Below, piece by piece: positions 1 through 7,086 of a stretch of 52,318 nucleotides of DNA. Numbering within the stretch: the first letter of the stretch is position 1; each line of letters opens with the position of its first letter. A program made the position numbers and the translations under genes. Below the pieces are notes generated by a model that was given only the letters and a program-made list of their open reading frames with translations, ran no database searches and was not told the origin of the DNA. The stretch covers positions 1 through 52,318 of IMG/VR virus record IMGVR_UViG_3300025012_000117, one strand, 5' to 3'. This stretch comes from a virus.

Positions 1-148
1 GTTTTGGATTGATATGCTTCAGTGTTTTATTACGGAGTTCGGAGTCGGAAGTCATGATGAATACAGGTCCTATCCATTCGGTGTCAGTGATTAGCTTACC
101 GGGGCATAGTGATTTGAAAGAGTCTAGGTGTTCGTGATTATTAAACAT
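1..148 (-). CDS. Partial hypothetical protein, leftward small gene
   Basis: A reverse-strand frame opens with ATG at 148 and is still open at base 1, so only the first 49 codons are visible. It begins MFNNHEHLDSFKSLCPGK. The start is set by a strong TAAGGAGG ribosome site a few bases upstream. I do not recognise the family. It is the last visible member of a leftward series of small genes running from 1814 to the window edge, probably early or accessory genes. The gene boundary is well supported; the function is unknown. Confidence 0.7.
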   Translation of the reverse strand, partial: MFNNHEHLDSFKSLCPGKLITDTEWIGPVFIMTSDSELRNKTLKHINPK

Positions 149-178
149 GTGTTATCCTCCTTACGAGCTGTCGGGCTA

Positions 179-475
179 CTACGCTAAGTACTCATGTTCT
201 CGACAATACACCTTTCCGGTATCGGGGTTACGGGCACCGTAGGAGACGCAATCATTACATCCTTCGTGTGAGCATCTAACGGGTTTCCCCGGACCGATAT
301 ATTCAAGCTCGTTAAGAAAACGGTCAGATAATTGGTTTTTACCTATAGAGCGCAGGTCAGACTCGACATTGCTTGCATAGCGGCCCAGGTAGTCAATGCC
401 GAGAGATTTGATTTTTGTAATAGTGGATAAACGACTAGACAGTTGCTTGTCGATAAAACGAGTTCTTGTGCTCAT
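179..475 (-). CDS. Small putative zinc-binding protein
   Basis: This 98-residue protein starts at ATG 475, two bases past the stop of the upstream gene (TAG at 477-479), with an AAGGAAGG ribosome site inside the end of that gene. The N-terminal half is basic and likely helical. The C-terminal third carries CSHEGCNDC followed by YCREHE, a Cys/His arrangement suggesting one small zinc-binding module. No family name can be given. The tight coupling to 477-626 and 623-844 indicates one leftward transcript. Confidence 0.72.
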   Translation of the reverse strand: MSTRTRFIDKQLSSRLSTITKIKSLGIDYLGRYASNVESDLRSIGKNQLSDRFLNELEYIGPGKPVRCSHEGCNDCVSYGARNPDTGKVYCREHEYLA

Positions 476-476
476 C

Positions 477-626
477 CTAATTCCTTCCTTCCCTTATTTT
501 GGACAGTAGCTCTTTTAGCTTTGCGTACTCGGTATCTGTGAGCTGGAATGTTCGGCGAGTGCGTCCTGTTGGTTTGCGACCGGAGCCGGGTCGATATCCT
601 CCGTGGGTTGATTTGTTGGTTTTCAT
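477..626 (-). CDS. Small basic GGYRPGSGRKP protein
   Basis: This 49-residue gene has an ATG at 626 that overlaps the stop of the preceding leftward gene in an ATGA junction, indicating translational coupling. The protein has the N-terminal motif GGYRPGSGRKPTGR, followed by a short segment ending FQLTDTEYAKLKELL. Proteins with this glycine/arginine-rich start are common in phages and integrative elements and are often assumed to bind nucleic acid; that assignment is inference. It is short, but its spacing to both neighbours strongly supports it. Confidence 0.65.
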   Translation of the reverse strand: MKTNKSTHGGYRPGSGRKPTGRTRRTFQLTDTEYAKLKELLSKIREGRN

Positions 627-844
627 GACTTGAAACTACCGCGTGCTGTGGCTGGATATTCTGCGCTACCCGGCCATATCGAGTCTATAGTGATCGTGAT
701 ACCATCCCCGCTACGACCTGTGCAAAACTCATCTAGAGTGCCATGGCAAACCGTTTTGTACGAATCGATGATATGTGGAGCGTGAGGACCTTCTATTTTA
801 CAAAAGCTAGTCTTGTTAGATCCTGAAAAATTAAAGCTTGGCAT
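623..844 (-). CDS. Hypothetical protein (73 aa)
   Basis: The gene starts at ATG 844 after an AAAGGAG ribosome site. The segment 842-865, covering start codon and ribosome site, is repeated exactly at 1180-1203 in front of the next gene upstream. The protein opens MPSFNFSGSNKTSFCK, has three cysteines and no membrane segment, and I do not recognise it. Its stop overlaps the start of 477-626. It lies in the leftward small-gene operon and its role is unknown. Confidence 0.68.
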   Translation of the reverse strand: MPSFNFSGSNKTSFCKIEGPHAPHIIDSYKTVCHGTLDEFCTGRSGDGITITIDSIWPGSAEYPATARGSFKS

Positions 845-912
845 TTTTAAAACTCCTTTTCCCCGCTCCTTACGAGCTGCCGGGCTGCATTAGGCAGGAC
901 CTTTGACCTGCT

Positions 913-1182
913 CTATTTGGCCATAACTTCGTAGTCGATCCCGTTTTTTCCGATGGCGTAGCCAACCTTTTCTCCCCAATAAAATCCTTCGTTGGCCACT
1001 AAGTGGTGAGCAAAATCTTCCTTAGCTTCGGCTATTTTCTGCTCAAGTGCCATGTAGTTCTCAGCCTCGATAGTGATGGTTTCGTCTACTCCAAAACATG
1101 GGCTACTTCCGTTTTCATCGACAAGGTACAGATTTACTGTTTGGGTTGCACTGGTCAGCGTGGATGTAATGATTAGTTTCAT
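913..1182 (-). CDS. Hypothetical protein (89 aa)
   Basis: I chose the ATG at 1182 because an AAAGGAG ribosome site lies just upstream; a longer frame to 1242 exists but would read through that site and the leader hairpin. The protein begins MKLIITSTLTSATQTV, looks like alternating beta strands followed by a helix (ALEQKIAEAKEDFAHHL), and matches no family I can name. It is the first gene behind the promoter at 1258-1287 and probably shares a transcript with the genes to its left. Confidence 0.7.
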   Translation of the reverse strand: MKLIITSTLTSATQTVNLYLVDENGSSPCFGVDETITIEAENYMALEQKIAEAKEDFAHHLVANEGFYWGEKVGYAIGKNGIDYEVMAK

Positions 1183-1257
1183 TTTTAAAACTCCTTTTCC
1201 CCGGCTCCCTTTGTAGCCTGTCGGGTTATTTACTACCTTCAAACTTGATCTTGATTT

Positions 1258-1287
1258 ATTGTAACATAATCATGTTTTGATTGTCAA
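1258..1287 (-). promoter_or_regulatory. Leftward sigma-A-like promoter
   Basis: On the reverse strand a consensus TTGACA (1287-1282) is followed after 18 bp by TACAAT (1263-1258, five of six matches). It points at the gene starting at 1182 and the small genes to its left. Confidence 0.65.
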
Positions 1288-1380
1288 CTACTTTTTCAAG
1301 TTTATTTAGGATGCTTGAGCTTAGTAATTAGCGTTGTAATGCAATGTTAATCGGTGAGCTTAGGGCAAGGGCAAGACTCT

Positions 1381-1515
1381 CTATTTGAGAGCCTTGAAGT
1401 ATGCTTCTAGTGCCTCTGCTACTATCTTAGCCATTGCCTTGTTGGTGTCCTTGGAGTGCTGGTCTAATTGTTGTCTTAGTTCTAGGGATATTTTGGTGTT
1501 TAGGACTACTTGCAT
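1381..1515 (-). CDS. Ribbon-helix-helix (CopG/Arc-like) DNA-binding protein
   Basis: This 44-residue gene starts at ATG 1515 behind an AAGGAGG ribosome site. The sequence has the ribbon-helix-helix layout: a short strand MQVVLNTKISLEL, a first helix containing LRQQLDQHSKD, and a second helix AMAKIVAEALEAYFKAL. Such dimers bind operators and commonly act as small transcriptional repressors or antitoxins. No toxin gene is adjacent, so a regulator of this leftward region is more likely. The fold is inferred from pattern alone. Confidence 0.7.
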   Translation of the reverse strand: MQVVLNTKISLELRQQLDQHSKDTNKAMAKIVAEALEAYFKALK

Positions 1516-1531
1516 TGGGTTTCCTCCTTCG

Positions 1532-1550
1532 CCGGGCAATAGGTCCCCGG
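1532..1550 (-). promoter_or_regulatory. CCGGG/CCCGG leader hairpin before ribosome site
   Basis: On the transcript the arms 1550-1546 (CCGGG) and 1536-1532 (CCCGG) can pair just upstream of the ribosome site of the gene starting at 1515. Comparable hairpins precede the ribosome sites of the leftward genes starting at 844 and 1182. Confidence 0.35.
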
Positions 1551-1613
1551 CTGACCTTGTGGTATTACTTCTGCACCCTACTTAAAGGATGTAGAGGCTA
1601 GATCAAAAGCTCT

Positions 1614-1814
1614 CTAGTTTAACACCATTTCGAGATATGCTTTTTCATAGTACAGGGGAAATGTGTTTTCTTTAGCTTCTTCTCTTCTTTGGATCTCCCT
1701 TTTGCAGTCAACCAACCATCTCTCCAAGGTTTCGATGTCCTTGAATTCAACGCAATTATCAATAGTACCGATAACATGTTCGTGGACGTACAGCTTAATT
1801 TTGTCTAGTGTCAT
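1614..1814 (-). CDS. Hypothetical protein (66 aa)
   Basis: Starts at ATG 1814 behind an AAGGAGA ribosome site and is the first gene downstream of the strong leftward promoter at 1958-1986. The product is charged and probably mostly helical, with the segment DIETLERWLVDCKREIQRRE. No domain is recognised. It may be an early protein made right after infection or induction, judged only from its position next to the promoter. Confidence 0.7.
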   Translation of the reverse strand: MTLDKIKLYVHEHVIGTIDNCVEFKDIETLERWLVDCKREIQRREEAKENTFPLYYEKAYLEMVLN

Positions 1815-1957
1815 CTTCTACATCTCCTTCTTAATTGAACCTTCCGCATCGTTCCAACTCCTGCTTCGCTTGGCTGTCTCAGATCATCACTCGACTGAGG
1901 GACGCTTTCGTTTGGCTGAGTTGGTAGAGGATGCTTTCGGTTCTTGATCTTATCCAT

Positions 1958-1986
1958 AGTATATAGCTAGTTGGCTAGTATGTCAA
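1958..1986 (-). promoter_or_regulatory. Strong leftward promoter
   Basis: On the reverse strand an exact TTGACA (1986-1981) is followed by a 17-bp spacer and TATACT (1963-1958). This is a near-ideal vegetative promoter and is expected to drive 1614-1814 and the ribbon-helix-helix gene at 1381-1515. Confidence 0.75.
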
Positions 1987-2084
1987 GAGGTATTTAGGGA
2001 TTATTTTAAATTTGTTTTGAGTTTGGTTTGGCATATATAGAAGTAATGTTTTAAGGGTGCTATTAAGTTATTGAGTGGAATGTA

Positions 2085-2112
2085 TTGAATTGCTTATTAG
2101 TGGGCTTAGAAT
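2085..2112 (+). promoter_or_regulatory. Possible rightward promoter for packaging genes
   Basis: TTGAAT (2085-2090) and TAGAAT (2107-2112) are separated by 16 bp, about 45 bp before the gene at 2156. The match is moderate and the spacing short, so this is only a candidate. Confidence 0.3.
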
Positions 2113-2155
2113 AGCATTGTAGGGATTATGGTGGGGTATTAAGGAGGGATGACTG

Positions 2156-2401
2156 ATGGATATGGATTATGAGAGTAAGGAATATACAGATATGAAAGCT
2201 CAGAAGATGGCTATAGAAAAAGTTAGCGCGAACAAAATGAAAAAGATAATAAACGGGAAGATAGAGCAAGAAAATATGGTACTCGATTGGCTCCGTCTTA
2301 TACCTACTATGACGATTGAGAAGCACGAGAAGTTAATCAAGGTTAATGCTAAAATTGAGGCATTGAAAGAATTGATCGAGGAAGTAGATATTTTAGATTA
2401 G
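2156..2401 (+). CDS. Hypothetical helical protein upstream of terS
   Basis: Starts at ATG 2156 with an AAGGAGGG ribosome site. The 81-residue product is highly charged and predicted to be almost entirely helical (for example KAQKMAIEKVSANKMKKI and KINAKIEALKEL-like segments near the end). It precedes the small terminase gene by 17 bp and is likely cotranscribed with it. Small helical proteins at this position are common in phages, but no function can be assigned. Confidence 0.72.
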   Translation: MDMDYESKEYTDMKAQKMAIEKVSANKMKKIINGKIEQENMVLDWLRLIPTMTIEKHEKLIKVNAKIEALKELIEEVDILD

Positions 2402-2418
2402 ATGGAAGGTGATTAAGT

Positions 2419-2964
2419 ATGGCTTTCAAGCTTACGGTTAAACAGGAAAACTATGTACAGGGTTTATTTAGAGGATTGACTCAAAGGCAAGCATATAAGG
2501 CGGCTTATGATGCTGAGAATATGACAGATAAATCCATAGATGAGAAAGCTTGTGAATTGGCGGCTAACGTCAAGATATGTGAAAGGCTTGAACAATTACA
2601 AGATGAGATTAAATATAGGAACATGGCAACGGTCGAAAGAGTTGTTGCGGAATATGCCAAAATAGCCTTTTCAGACATAAAAGACTTCGTTTCGTTCAAG
2701 ACTGAGAAGACAATTGTGGACACTGATGATGAGGGAAATCCTATATATGGATACAAACAAATAGTAGATGCCAAATCTTCTGAGGAAATAGATGGATCTA
2801 TGGTGAATGAGGTGTCTATTGGCAAAGATGGGACGTTTAAGTTCAAGCTACACGACAAAAAAGGTGCATTAGATATGATCGGTAAGCACCTGGGCATGTT
2901 TGTAGATAAGGTTGAAGTAGATGCCGCTCAAACTATCACAATCCGCATTGAAGACACTGAATAA
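2419..2964 (+). CDS. terS: Terminase small subunit
   Basis: This 181-residue protein matches the terminase_2 type of small subunit. The N-terminal part LTVKQENYVQGLFRGLTQ leads into a helix-turn-helix (RQAYKAAYDAE) and a helical segment with AANVKICERLEQLQDEI, and the C-terminal half is typical of the oligomerisation part. The small subunit recognises the packaging site on phage DNA and hands it to the large subunit. A GGAAGGTG ribosome site precedes the ATG. Unusually, terL does not follow directly: about 2.6 kb of other genes and non-coding DNA lie between. The family call is confident from sequence pattern. Confidence 0.88.
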   Translation: MAFKLTVKQENYVQGLFRGLTQRQAYKAAYDAENMTDKSIDEKACELAANVKICERLEQLQDEIKYRNMATVERVVAEYAKIAFSDIKDFVSFKTEKTIVDTDDEGNPIYGYKQIVDAKSSEEIDGSMVNEVSIGKDGTFKFKLHDKKGALDMIGKHLGMFVDKVEVDAAQTITIRIEDTE

Positions 2965-2976
2965 TATATTATTTAT

Positions 2977-2997
2977 AACTATTATATTTTAATAGTT
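2977..2997. repeat. AT-rich inverted repeat after terS
   Basis: AACTATT (2977-2983) and AATAGTT (2991-2997) form a 7-bp stem with a 7-base loop just after the terS stop. It lacks GC pairs and a clean T tract, so it is at best a weak terminator. Confidence 0.35.
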
Positions 2998-3005
2998 GAT
3001 ATAAT
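2997..3005 (+). promoter_or_regulatory. Extended -10 promoter element
   Basis: TGATATAAT (TG at 2997-2998, TATAAT at 3000-3005) is a perfect extended -10 box. No good -35 is present, which extended -10 promoters tolerate. It would start transcription at about 3012, into the inverted-repeat-rich non-coding region. Confidence 0.5.
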
Positions 3006-3097
3006 AGTGTCCTTCAGTGGTGGAATTAGCCCTTTGTATTATCATTTAGAGGGTGTTTTGAGAGGTAATAGCCTTAGATCAGCCTATAGGTTGATTC

Positions 3098-3130
3098 CGA
3101 ATGTGACACTATGCCGTTGTGTCACATTCG
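3098..3130. repeat. Perfect 12-bp inverted repeat
   Basis: CGAATGTGACAC (3098-3109) and GTGTCACATTCG (3119-3130) are perfect complements around a 9-base loop. The stem is too regular to be chance, and there is no U-tract to make it a standard terminator. It may be a protein-binding site or the core hairpin of an RNA. A second stem (ATCAGCC/GGTTGAT, one G-U pair) lies directly upstream. Confidence 0.7.
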
Positions 3131-3775
3131 TTTAGTGATCATGTGTTAGGACATGGCACAAAGCAAAGACTATTGGATATCCGGTAGCCAATGCTGCACA
3201 GATGAGAGTTGTGCTAGATGGCTGTCGCTCTACACTACTAGTCATTACCAAGGATGAGTATTGTCCTTGTCCTGCTCTCCCTGCTCTGCCCTATGGGGTA
3301 TGTCTGATCTGCCGGACTGACCGGACACTAGGGGTAGGGGGACGGTACTAGGACCACCGAGGCATGGGGCCGGTATACCCCTCGTATATATGTATACCTA
3401 TCCCCCTATCTCTCTCATTAATTCATCAACCATGAATACCTAAACCTCTCCTACAAAAACATAATCCACAAGTATATTCATACGAACACTTCCTAATAAA
3501 CTCAATACATAAAGCATAACTCCAACATAAGCATGAACCCCAAACATAAAGCAAAGCCCAATACCGCATTCCAAATTTTGCGCGCTCAATTTTTATATAT
3601 TTTTAGTAATGCCCTTTGCGAGAGTGAGGGGTGTTTGACGTTGGAATGGAACGACGTAAGCAAGACCCAAGAGAACTACTCTTAGTGTGACGACAAGCCA
3701 AAACCCTGTACCCCTTGGGGGAGTAAGGAAATATAGAGGTTGTGAATTATCACACTTGAAACGGCTAAGGCGGTG

Positions 3776-4378
3776 ATGAAATTGGACGAAAAGTCTACAA
3801 AGTATTTTCAAAGGGATGTCAATGCGGTCATTATGCCAGTTATGTTTAGTAGGGAAAGACTGGGTAACGGGAGGGAATACATCACGGCTACCGACCCTGA
3901 TACCGATAGGATTCTCTATGGATTCTTTAATAAATATCGTCCTCCTAAACCAGCCAAGGTTATCGAACTTGGTGTAGAGGGAGAACTGGATTCTGAGAAA
4001 AAGCCAAAGAAGAAGAGTTCCGGAAACAAGCTCACCTATGCCAAGTTGTACATCAGTGAGATACACAAGTACCCAAAGGATAAATTGAGTTATGAGTACG
4101 CTGGGATGTGCATGCACTTGGCAACCTATATCGAGTGGCATGATGGAAGTCTAGTCGTCGGTACTGGCAAGCGAAGGAAGCTAATGGAACGCAAGGACAT
4201 ATCAAAGGAGTTGGGGGTTAGTGATTCCACAACCAGGAGATTCGTTGCCAAGCTCGAAGAGTTGAAGTTAATCTCCAAGGTTGGGGATTCCTATAAGATG
4301 ATTGGTAAGTTATTCGGCAAGGGAAAGGAGATAAATGTTACTCCTGATATTCCAATGAAGGGAGATGTTGTGCCTTGA
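3776..4378 (+). CDS. Winged-helix DNA-binding protein
   Basis: I place the start at ATG 3776 after a weak AAGGCGGTG site; a GTG one codon earlier is possible. The 200-residue protein has a lysine-rich middle (KKPKKKSSGNKL) and a C-terminal winged-helix segment around RKDISKELGVSDSTTRRFVAKLEELKLI, which is the clearest part. It resembles the DNA-binding half of replication or transcription regulators of mobile elements. Its location between terS and terL is unusual; a role in late regulation or at the neighbouring packaging region is possible but unproven. Confidence 0.75.
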   Translation: MKLDEKSTKYFQRDVNAVIMPVMFSRERLGNGREYITATDPDTDRILYGFFNKYRPPKPAKVIELGVEGELDSEKKPKKKSSGNKLTYAKLYISEIHKYPKDKLSYEYAGMCMHLATYIEWHDGSLVVGTGKRRKLMERKDISKELGVSDSTTRRFVAKLEELKLISKVGDSYKMIGKLFGKGKEINVTPDIPMKGDVVP

Positions 4379-4545
4379 AAAATCCAAAGGAAGTCCTAAA
4401 AGTTGTAGTTGAATTTGATGAATACGGATTACCTAAACTGCCTGGTGATGGCGAGTATCCAGAGTGGGTTGCTTATGCGATACAAGAGTGGAGAACTTCA
4501 TTGATATCAGAGAAGAAGGCTTTGGGATTAAGTATCCCCGAATAA
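4375..4545 (+). CDS. Hypothetical protein (56 aa)
   Basis: A TTG start at 4375 overlaps the TGA stop of the preceding gene, with GGGAG about ten bases upstream, so coupled translation is likely. The product begins with lysine-rich residues and is acidic in the middle, with GLPKLPGDGEYPEWVAYAIQ near the centre. I do not recognise it. Its closeness to the winged-helix gene is the main support for it being real. Confidence 0.55.
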   Translation: MKNPKEVLKVVVEFDEYGLPKLPGDGEYPEWVAYAIQEWRTSLISEKKALGLSIPE

Positions 4546-4572
4546 TTAAATAAAGAGGAGTTGGCTTTAGAT

Positions 4573-5292
4573 ATGCCGATTAGAAGAGAAAAGATTACAA
4601 CGTATGAACAGGCGTTTAGATTAATTCATGTTTCGGTGACAGGAAAAGCAATGTTTATAGTTAAGGATTTAGAGAAACAGGGACACAATGAGAAGAGTAT
4701 TTCTTTTGCAATATGGAAGTCGTCGGAAAAACTATGCGGATTAAGAAATGACCCAAGGTTTGAGAGTATTTTTATTAACGAGATAAGAAAGTGGTCATGG
4801 CCTAGCGGTGATCCTCGATGGAAAGAGTTTCACAAGAAAAAAGAAGAAGAACTTAAAGCCATTGAATTAGATAAAATTGAAAAAAAGAGAAGAAATCAGG
4901 AACAATCTTACAAAAAGAGATATCCTGGTTTTATTTATTTTATACAGGGTGAATCCGGTGGTTCCGTAAAGATTGGATATGCCGCAGATATTACAAAGCG
5001 GATAAAGACATTACAGACAGGTTTCCCAGAAACTCTAATTATCGTTAAATCATTTCCGGGGAACATAAGCGATGAGGGCGGATTCCATGAAGAGTTTAAG
5101 GATTTTCGCATAAGGGGCGAGTGGTTTGATCCCATAGTATTGGAGAGTGCCGATATGGTTGTTGGTAAGATCCAAAAGGATAAGCAGTTTTGCTGCAAAA
5201 AGTGTGGTGGAGAGGAGTTAATGAATATCTTCGATGAAATGGGATTAGTTGGACGCGCTTGTGTGAGGTGTGGATTATTGGTGAAAGCTTAA
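4573..5292 (+). CDS. GIY-YIG-like (T5orf172/MUG113) nuclease
   Basis: I prefer ATG 4573 over an in-frame TTG at 4561, because the GAGGAG ribosome site abuts the TTG directly. The 239-residue protein has a basic helical N-terminal region, then a T5orf172-type domain beginning FIYFIQGESGGSVKIGYA with the conserved HEEFKDFRIRGEWFDP segment, and a C-terminal four-cysteine zinc ribbon (CCKKCGG ... CVRCG). Such domains belong to the GIY-YIG nuclease superfamily and occur in phage homing-type genes. Its insertion between terS and terL fits a selfish endonuclease gene; the activity is inferred. Confidence 0.78.
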   Translation: MPIRREKITTYEQAFRLIHVSVTGKAMFIVKDLEKQGHNEKSISFAIWKSSEKLCGLRNDPRFESIFINEIRKWSWPSGDPRWKEFHKKKEEELKAIELDKIEKKRRNQEQSYKKRYPGFIYFIQGESGGSVKIGYAADITKRIKTLQTGFPETLIIVKSFPGNISDEGGFHEEFKDFRIRGEWFDPIVLESADMVVGKIQKDKQFCCKKCGGEELMNIFDEMGLVGRACVRCGLLVKA

Positions 5293-5363
5293 TCGTTCCT
5301 CCCTTAACCCCTTCTTCCAAACTTAAACCCTTGATTACAAGCCCAATTTCAGGAGGAAATAGC

Positions 5364-5537
5364 ATGTCTGAAAACCGAGCATGTAAAGTATTTGATCCAA
5401 AAGACCCTACTTACGGCAAAACCAACTGCGCTTCATGCCTCGTATTCAACGGAACAACCTGCAAAGACGAACCCTATGTGATGGCAATACATGAACCCGC
5501 AACAATTATCCATACCGGATGGTGTAACCATGGCTAA
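5364..5537 (+). CDS. Small cysteine-rich protein
   Basis: The ATG at 5364 has an exact AGGAGG site eight bases upstream, so I prefer it to a longer frame starting at 5259 inside the previous gene. The 57-residue product has five cysteines (CKVFDP, NCASC, TCKDE, GWCNHG), suggesting a small zinc-binding protein. It sits just before the broken terL. Function unknown. Confidence 0.65.
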   Translation: MSENRACKVFDPKDPTYGKTNCASCLVFNGTTCKDEPYVMAIHEPATIIHTGWCNHG

Positions 5538-5572
5538 TATAGATATCTCTATTATTATTGGAGGTGATGCCA

Positions 5573-5677
5573 ATGCCCAACATTGATATACGCATAAGTG
5601 CTAAAGTGTTCAACAAGATATACATGCCATGCCTAGAGACTGATTTCCGCTATGAAGTATACTATGGTGGAGCCTAG
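5573..5677 (+). pseudogene. terL: N-terminal fragment of the large terminase, out of frame
   Basis: ATG 5573 has a GGAGGTG ribosome site and encodes MPNIDIRISAKVFNKIY and onwards to YYGGA, then stops at TAG 5675-5677. YYGGA is the start of the usual YGGAGSGKS Walker A of PBSX-type terminases. The continuation GSGKSVFIAQKYIYK lies in another frame starting at 5680. Five extra bases (TAGCT, or equivalently CTAGC) account for the break; a -1 shift at base 5674 would also rejoin the frames and give GGALAGSGKS. There is no slippery heptamer. A mutation or a sequencing error are both possible. Confidence 0.75.
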
Positions 5678-5724
5678 CTGGATCGGGAAAGTCGGTATTT
5701 ATAGCTCAAAAGTACATCTATAAG

Positions 5725-7086
5725 ATGCTCAAGCAAAAGATGAACCTGCTAGTCATACGGCAAACTGGTGATTCTAATAGAGATTCGACGTTCGCCTTAT
5801 TAAAGCAAGTTATAAACGAGTGGAAGGTTGATCACCTGTTTGTTGTCCGCGAGTCTGATCTTCGCATAACATGTAAGGCAAACGGTAACGCAATGTTATT
5901 TAAGGGGTTAGACGATGTAGAACGTTTGAAGTCCATAACCTTCTCTAAGGGCGAGTTGACTGATGTGTGGATAGAAGAGGCTAGTGAGGTTGAAGAGTCA
6001 AGTTTTAACCAACTAGACATTAGGCTTCGTGGAGGAAAACAGAAGAAACAGGTCATTATCTCCTTCAATCCCATTAACATAACTCATTGGCTTAAAAGGT
6101 TTGTCGATGATAAGCAAGAGAATAAGATGTCACTACATACCACCTACCATGATAATAAGTTCATTGACGACGAATACAAGGCACTCTTGGAGTCATACAA
6201 AGAAAAGGACCCTTATTATTATGACGTATATGCTTTAGGTCAGTGGGGAGTTTTAGGCAAAACCATATTCAATGCTCACAAGGTCAATGAACGTCTAACC
6301 CTAGTCCGAGACAGATACCCGGTCAAGCAAGGTTCCTTTACTTATGATTATGTGGGAGAGAGAATAGTAGAGTCATCTATTCGTTGGGTAGAGTCTGACG
6401 ATGGCTATATAACAATCTACGAGGATGTCATACCCGGCCTAACCTATGGCATTGGTGGAGACACATCAGGAGATGGATCAGACTACTTCATAGGTCAGGT
6501 TATAGACAATACATCAGGTAAGCAGGTAGCGGTACTTAGGCATCAATTTGATGAGGACTTATACGCAAAGCAAATGTACTGCTTGGGTAAATACTTCAAC
6601 TGGGCACTCATTGGTATTGAGACAAACTACAGCACGTACCCGGTCAAAGAACTTCAACGCCTTGACTACCCAGAACAGTACATTCGAGTAGTAGAGGACA
6701 CCATAAGCCAAACAACACAAAAGAGGTATGGATTCCAAACAACTAAGCTAACAAGACCAATTATTATTGCCGATTTAGCCTGCATCGTTCGAGAGCAAAC
6801 GGAGCTTATAAACGACCCTGAAACCCTGAACGAAATGCTAACCTTTGTTCGTAACAAAAAAGGCAGACCCGAAGCAATGCCTGGTGAGCATGACGACCTT
6901 ATCATTGCCTTAGCAATAGCCTATTACATCAGAGAACAGGGTATTATTAACGGAACGATCGTAGCGGCGGTAGCAAGGAATACGAATACAACAGTTAATC
7001 ATGACTACCAAAACGGAAAACATTGGTCGGAGATAGAGGATGAGCAGGACGAAGAAGGAAGTTTCATGAAAGGGTGGACGTTATGA
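5725..7086 (+). CDS. terL: Terminase large subunit (PBSX type), frame-disrupted at its 5' end
   Basis: The first in-frame ATG after the break is 5725, but it has no ribosome site, and the coding signal of this frame begins at 5680 with GSGKS. Visible elements from 5725 are Walker B VWIEEASEVEE (about residues 81-91), the coupling motif SFNP (about 113-116), and the RNase H-like nuclease domain with GGDTSGDGSDY (near 243) and the late motif GEHDDLIIALA (near 388). The protein is the ATP-driven motor and nuclease that fills capsids. Without the Walker A lysine the 5725 product could not pump DNA, so either recoding or a defect is implied. Confidence 0.85.
   Translation: MLKQKMNLLVIRQTGDSNRDSTFALLKQVINEWKVDHLFVVRESDLRITCKANGNAMLFKGLDDVERLKSITFSKGELTDVWIEEASEVEESSFNQLDIRLRGGKQKKQVIISFNPINITHWLKRFVDDKQENKMSLHTTYHDNKFIDDEYKALLESYKEKDPYYYDVYALGQWGVLGKTIFNAHKVNERLTLVRDRYPVKQGSFTYDYVGERIVESSIRWVESDDGYITIYEDVIPGLTYGIGGDTSGDGSDYFIGQVIDNTSGKQVAVLRHQFDEDLYAKQMYCLGKYFNWALIGIETNYSTYPVKELQRLDYPEQYIRVVEDTISQTTQKRYGFQTTKLTRPIIIADLACIVREQTELINDPETLNEMLTFVRNKKGRPEAMPGEHDDLIIALAIAYYIREQGIINGTIVAAVARNTNTTVNHDYQNGKHWSEIEDEQDEEGSFMKGWTL

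Larger units (their letters stand above)
1815..2155. other. Divergent non-coding region with leader repeats and promoters
   Basis: This 341-bp stretch separates the leftward genes from the rightward packaging genes. It holds the leftward promoter at 1958-1986 and a weaker rightward candidate at 2085-2112. Between about 1855 and 1945, in the leader of the leftward transcript, there are three imperfect copies of a GCTTTCGTTTGGCTG-like block and a small hairpin (TCTCAG/CTGAGG). No convincing reading frame was found here. Confidence 0.6.
2965..3775. other. 810-bp non-coding region between terS and a winged-helix gene
   Basis: No plausible reading frame with a ribosome site was found on either strand. 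The left part (2977-3290) is rich in inverted repeats and starts with an extended -10 element. The middle (about 3290-3400) is GC-rich with runs of G or C. The next part (about 3405-3585) is strongly depleted of G on the given strand. Because it adjoins terS it is a reasonable place to look for the packaging (cos or pac) site or a structured RNA; both are inference. Confidence 0.6.

Noticed and set aside
1385-1947. Forward frames opposite the leftward small genes
   Set aside because: They oppose genes with strong ribosome sites and show no domain features.
3593-4141. Long reverse-strand frame opposite the winged-helix gene
   Set aside because: It has no ribosome site and no recognisable domain, and the forward frame carries a clear winged helix, so it is a shadow frame.
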